A stretch of 8,183 nt of DNA from Verrucomicrobia bacterium UBA3214 (lineage in GTDB: Bacteria; Verrucomicrobiota; Kiritimatiellia; RFP12; UBA1067): contig DEWI01000124.1 in assembly GCA_002363575.1 (NCBI GenBank), positions 573 through 8,755 of the forward strand, written 5' to 3'. Shown here in pieces: positions 5,691-8,183 of the stretch. Numbering within the stretch: position 1 is the stretch's first letter; each line of letters starts with the position of its first letter. The notes below the pieces were generated by a model. That model was not told the DNA's origin. It saw only the letters and a program-made list of their open reading frames with translations, and did not search any database. Position numbers and translations under genes: made by a program.

Positions 5691-7554
5691 GCCGATCCAT
5701 ATATCGCTTCGACGGCTGACGGTACGTTCTACGCGATCGACACCGGCTTCGTTCCGGGGCCGGATACGAAAATCTTCGCCGATTTCGAGTTCGTCGGCGA
5801 TGTCGCGAGCATCGGCAAGACGTACGGCCAGATCGTCTTCGAGGCCACAAGCGCCAGCAACGGGTACGCGCGAATCTAACATTACCGGCGGCGGCAACGT
5901 CGCTTGGGCCTTCACGGAGACTAACGGCGTCGATAATTCCCACTGGGTCTCCACCGGCGTCGATATGGAAGTCGGCAAACGCTACACTATGTATATTGAT
6001 GCAACGGCGGGCAAAACGGAAACGGTGTTCACGTATGACGGCAAGTCCAAGACGATGGACTTCCCCGATGGCAACGCAACCATACAGGCTGCGAATTCGA
6101 TAATGCTTTTCGCCAACCGTTCCAAGAAGAATTCGGCGATGATGAAACTCTACCACTTCAAAATCTGGGAAGCGGGGACGCTCGTCCACGACTACGTCGC
6201 GGCAAAGCGAGACGGCGAAAACGGCCTCTACGACTACGCGACAGGCGTGTTCCGCCCGGACGACGGCCTGAACGAAGCCGCGGGCAATGCGCCGTTCGTT
6301 TACGGCGGCGATCTGCAGGATGTCGGCACGGGATGGCTCGAGTCCGATGGCACGGTCGCGTTCGACAGCGGCTACTATTTCAACGCCGGCTCGCGTATCG
6401 AGGTCGATTTCTCGTTCACTGAAAACGCCAACGGCAAGCGCATCTGGGGCGCGAGCGCGAATACGGAAACAGTTGCGCAAACGGCGGCGTTCTATCAGAA
6501 TAGCAGCGGCAATTTTTCGTTCTTGAGCGGACCGGCCAGTTCGTATAAAACAGCTCCGCTTGGAATAGCGGCCGATACGGCGCGCCATGTCGCCATATAC
6601 GATATTGCCGGCAAGTCGGCCTGTTTGATTACAAGCGGCGTTACAAACAAGACGCTGACTTTGTCGAACGAAGCGTTCCAGCCGAGCGCTCAATCCGACG
6701 TGCCGATCGGCATTTTCGCCGATTGCACAAGCACTGACGGGAAGACGTTCTCCAACCATTTCTCCAAGTCGCGCATCTACCGCATCAAATTCTTCACGGA
6801 CGGCGAACTGGTCAAAGACTACAAACCGTATGTCAAAGAAGGCGTGCCGGGGTTCAAGGATACGGTCTCCGGCGACTTCATCGAAAGCGCGACAGATGGC
6901 GTTCCGACATACGGTGGCAATATCGCGGGCGAGCAGGATGCATACCTCGAAAGCGACGGTACGCAGGGTATCAACACCGGCTACCATATGAAAAACACTA
7001 CGCGCGTCGAGATAGATTTCGCCTATACATACCACCAATCCACCAAAACCCACGGCGTCGTGTTCGGCGCGCACACTTCCACCGACAACAGGGCGGCGGC
7101 CTATGTAAACGGCAGCAATCTCTTTACCATGCGCCACGACAGCAAGGCAGTGAATAAAACGAAGACCTTCACCGCTCCTGATTTGCTGCGCCACAAGGCG
7201 ATCGTCGATGCCGTCTCGATGAAGATGCACTATGTAACCGGTTCGGTCACCAACACCGTCAATAACGGAGGGACAAGCACTTATTCGAGCGGCACGCCGT
7301 CCCAGCATCCAATGGGGATATTCGCGGCGATTACCGACGCCGCCGGGACGGAATTCTCTCTGCCGGCCTACATGAAGCTCTATTCGTTCCGCATCTACGA
7401 GACGGAAAACAACGTCGAAACGCTCGTCCATGAATACTTGCCGTACAAAGGCGCGGACGGCACGCTCGGGCTGTTCGATACGGTGAATCCTGACGCGGCG
7501 CCGCTGACGGATACATACACGGCCGGGAACGATACGGCGTTCGTATATGGCGGC
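5691..7554 (+). repeat. Three tandem LamG-like modules within the secreted protein
   Basis: Shared landmarks recur in order: an opening like YxESDGT...TGY, an IEVDF or VEIDF strand, a MLFA/IGIFA/MGIFA strand, an (R)IYRIKF-like or LYSFRIYE strand, then LVHDY/LVKDY/LVHEY, a GLYDYATG/GFKDTVSG/GLFDTVN turn, and a closing YGG. The YGG codons start at 6301, 6910 and 7546, about 610-635 bases apart. The modules have diverged strongly in protein sequence, so this is an old duplication and not a recent DNA repeat. Confidence 0.75.
5871..5880 (+). other. Frameshift site in the LamG-like gene
   Basis: The bases read CGA ATC TAA C. One extra A at 5878-5879 turns ATC TAC ATT ACC (Ile-Tyr-Ile-Thr) into a stop. 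There is no long homopolymer or short tandem repeat that would explain easy slippage. The preceding AUC codon does not re-pair well in the +1 frame, so a prfB-like programmed shift is unlikely. Confidence 0.7.
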
Positions 7555-7864
7555 AGGGGCGTCGAAGGCGCCGAGAAGTGGCTTGTCGTGCCGCAGAACT
7601 GCACGATCACGAAGACGCAGGGGACTGCGACGCTCACGGCGAACGCATCCGGCGCGGTTTCGTACAGGTGGAAGAAGAACGGCGAGGCGATCGAAGGCGG
7701 CGAAGACGGCGTTCTGGACGTCGCATGGCGCAGAGGCGGCAAGACCGATACTTACGTCGTCTCGCCCGTTTACGAATTGTACGGCGTCACGATCGTCGGC
7801 GAAAGCGTTTCTTGCGAAGTCGAGAACGTCCCGCTCGGCATGATGGTGATCATAAGGTGATGGA

Positions 7865-8183
7865 ATGTTTACGCGACGCGAATTCATGGGCGCGCTTGCA
7901 GGCGCGGCGGCGCTGAGGCCGGGCGTTTCCGCAGGCGCTCCGGAGCCGCGCCGCACCCTTCGCACCGGCGTATTCGTGGCCGGCGCCGGGCCCGCCGGAT
8001 TCGTCGCCGCCATCGCCGCCGCGCGAGGCGGCTCGCGCGTCACGCTAGCCGAAACATTTGGTTTTCCGGGCGGGATGGCCACCGCCGGACTTGTAGGCCC
8101 CATCTCGAAGTTCAATTTCGCCGGGCGTCGCGTCGTGGGCGGCATCGCGTGGGAGTTTGTGGAGCGCATGGCATCTCTTGGCG
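7865..8183 (+). CDS. Tat-exported FAD-dependent oxidoreductase, N-terminal part only
   Basis: 106 codons are visible before the window ends. The start TRREFMGALAGAAAL is a twin-arginine signal (R4, R5). The dinucleotide-binding fold follows: VFVAGAGPAGFVAAIAAARGG carries GxGxxG (G40, G42, G45), and an acidic residue (E63, in VTLAE) closes the second strand, where the FAD ribose binds. The next stretch, GFPGGMATAGLVGP, matches the FAD_oxidored-type family (PF12831-like) common in PVC and related gut bacteria. ATG at 7865-7867 is preceded by AAGGTG (7854-7859), five bases away, and the gene begins five bases after the LamG-like stop, so it belongs to the same operon. Export by Tat suits an enzyme that takes its FAD before leaving the cytoplasm. 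The substrate is unknown and the C-terminal domains are outside the window. Confidence 0.88.
   Translation, partial: MFTRREFMGALAGAAALRPGVSAGAPEPRRTLRTGVFVAGAGPAGFVAAIAAARGGSRVTLAETFGFPGGMATAGLVGPISKFNFAGRRVVGGIAWEFVERMASLG

Larger units (their letters stand above)
5622..7860 (+). pseudogene. Secreted three-module LamG-like protein with Ig-like tail, interrupted by a frameshift
   Basis: The gene starts at ATG 5622-5624 with AAGGAG at 5608-5613. A Sec signal (LLATFAASAAFA, cut near residue 23) leads into DPYIASTADGTFYAIDTGF. The first frame stops at TAA 5877-5879, and homology-like sequence continues at once in the +1 frame (NITGGGNVAWAFTETNG) to TGA 7858-7860. Removing one A from the TAAC at 5877-5880 restores ARIYITGGG and a single 745-residue protein (2238 bases, divisible by three). 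The restored protein has three modules of about 205-212 residues (about 24-229, 230-432, 433-644), each ending in YGG. An Ig-like tail (about 645-745, VSYRWKKNGEAI) follows. These look like concanavalin A/LamG-type folds, probably binding glycans at the cell surface; that is inference. The gene is 44 bases after the hydrolase with no terminator between. It may be a real broken gene, a variable allele or an assembly error. Confidence 0.8.

Noticed and set aside
5871..5880. Programmed +1 frameshift, as in prfB
   Set aside because: The AUC codon before UAA cannot re-pair well one base downstream and there is no Shine-Dalgarno-like stimulator immediately upstream. A simple one-base insertion explains the data better.
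7860..7916. ATG at 7860-7862 (TGATG overlap) as the start of the last gene
   Set aside because: That frame closes within 19 codons at a TGA. The ATG at 7865 opens into a Tat signal and FAD-binding fold.
4570..8169. A 1199-codon minus-strand open frame opposite the MBL, LamG-like and FAD genes
   Set aside because: It lies antisense to genes with clear motifs, signal peptides and ribosome binding sites. Long antisense frames are expected where the sense strand avoids codons whose complements are stops.

Overview
The window reads as a high-GC bacterial chromosome segment. The best guess is a member of the PVC group, in the Kiritimatiellota/Lentisphaerota neighbourhood. The reasons are a XylR-type regulator paired with a sugar-dehydrogenase operon, several Tat-exported enzymes, and a large secreted protein built from repeated 'YLESDGT...TGY' LamG-like modules. 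This assignment is inference from gene style only. No rRNA or other marker is present apart from a partial thrS.

Layout. Positions 1-1400 (minus) hold the 5' two thirds of thrS, which encodes threonyl-tRNA synthetase. It has its own near-consensus promoter (1427-1456) and lacks the usual N-terminal TGS domain. Positions 1457-1986 are a very GC-rich intergenic stretch with no credible gene but much structure. It holds a 10-bp-arm inverted repeat (1500-1546), a 7-bp-arm inverted repeat (1692-1720), and an exact 22-bp-period tandem array of seven short palindromes (1724-1877). Positions 1987-3126 (minus) encode a XylR-like regulator with a periplasmic-binding-protein-like sensor and an AraC-type HTH. 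Positions 3127-3277 are a divergent promoter region. Four genes then run on the plus strand and look like one operon. They are a SorE-like zinc alcohol/polyol dehydrogenase (3278-4654), a Tat-exported metallo-beta-lactamase-fold hydrolase (4651-5577, ATGA overlap), a Sec-exported three-module LamG-like protein broken by an apparent single-base insertion (5622-7860), and the start of a Tat-exported FAD-dependent oxidoreductase (7865 to window end).

How it may work together. The regulator probably senses a sugar-like ligand and controls the divergent operon, whose promoter has a good extended -10 but a poor -35, as expected of an activator-dependent promoter. The operon joins one predicted cytoplasmic sugar-type oxidoreductase to three exported proteins, suggesting uptake or conversion of a carbohydrate-related compound. 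The substrate cannot be read from the sequence.

The most unusual item is the 22-bp array between thrS and the regulator. Every copy keeps GCGAC-N4-GTCGC intact. In four of seven copies the next inner base pair also stays complementary while changing identity, which points to selection on the dyad or hairpin rather than on a protein.
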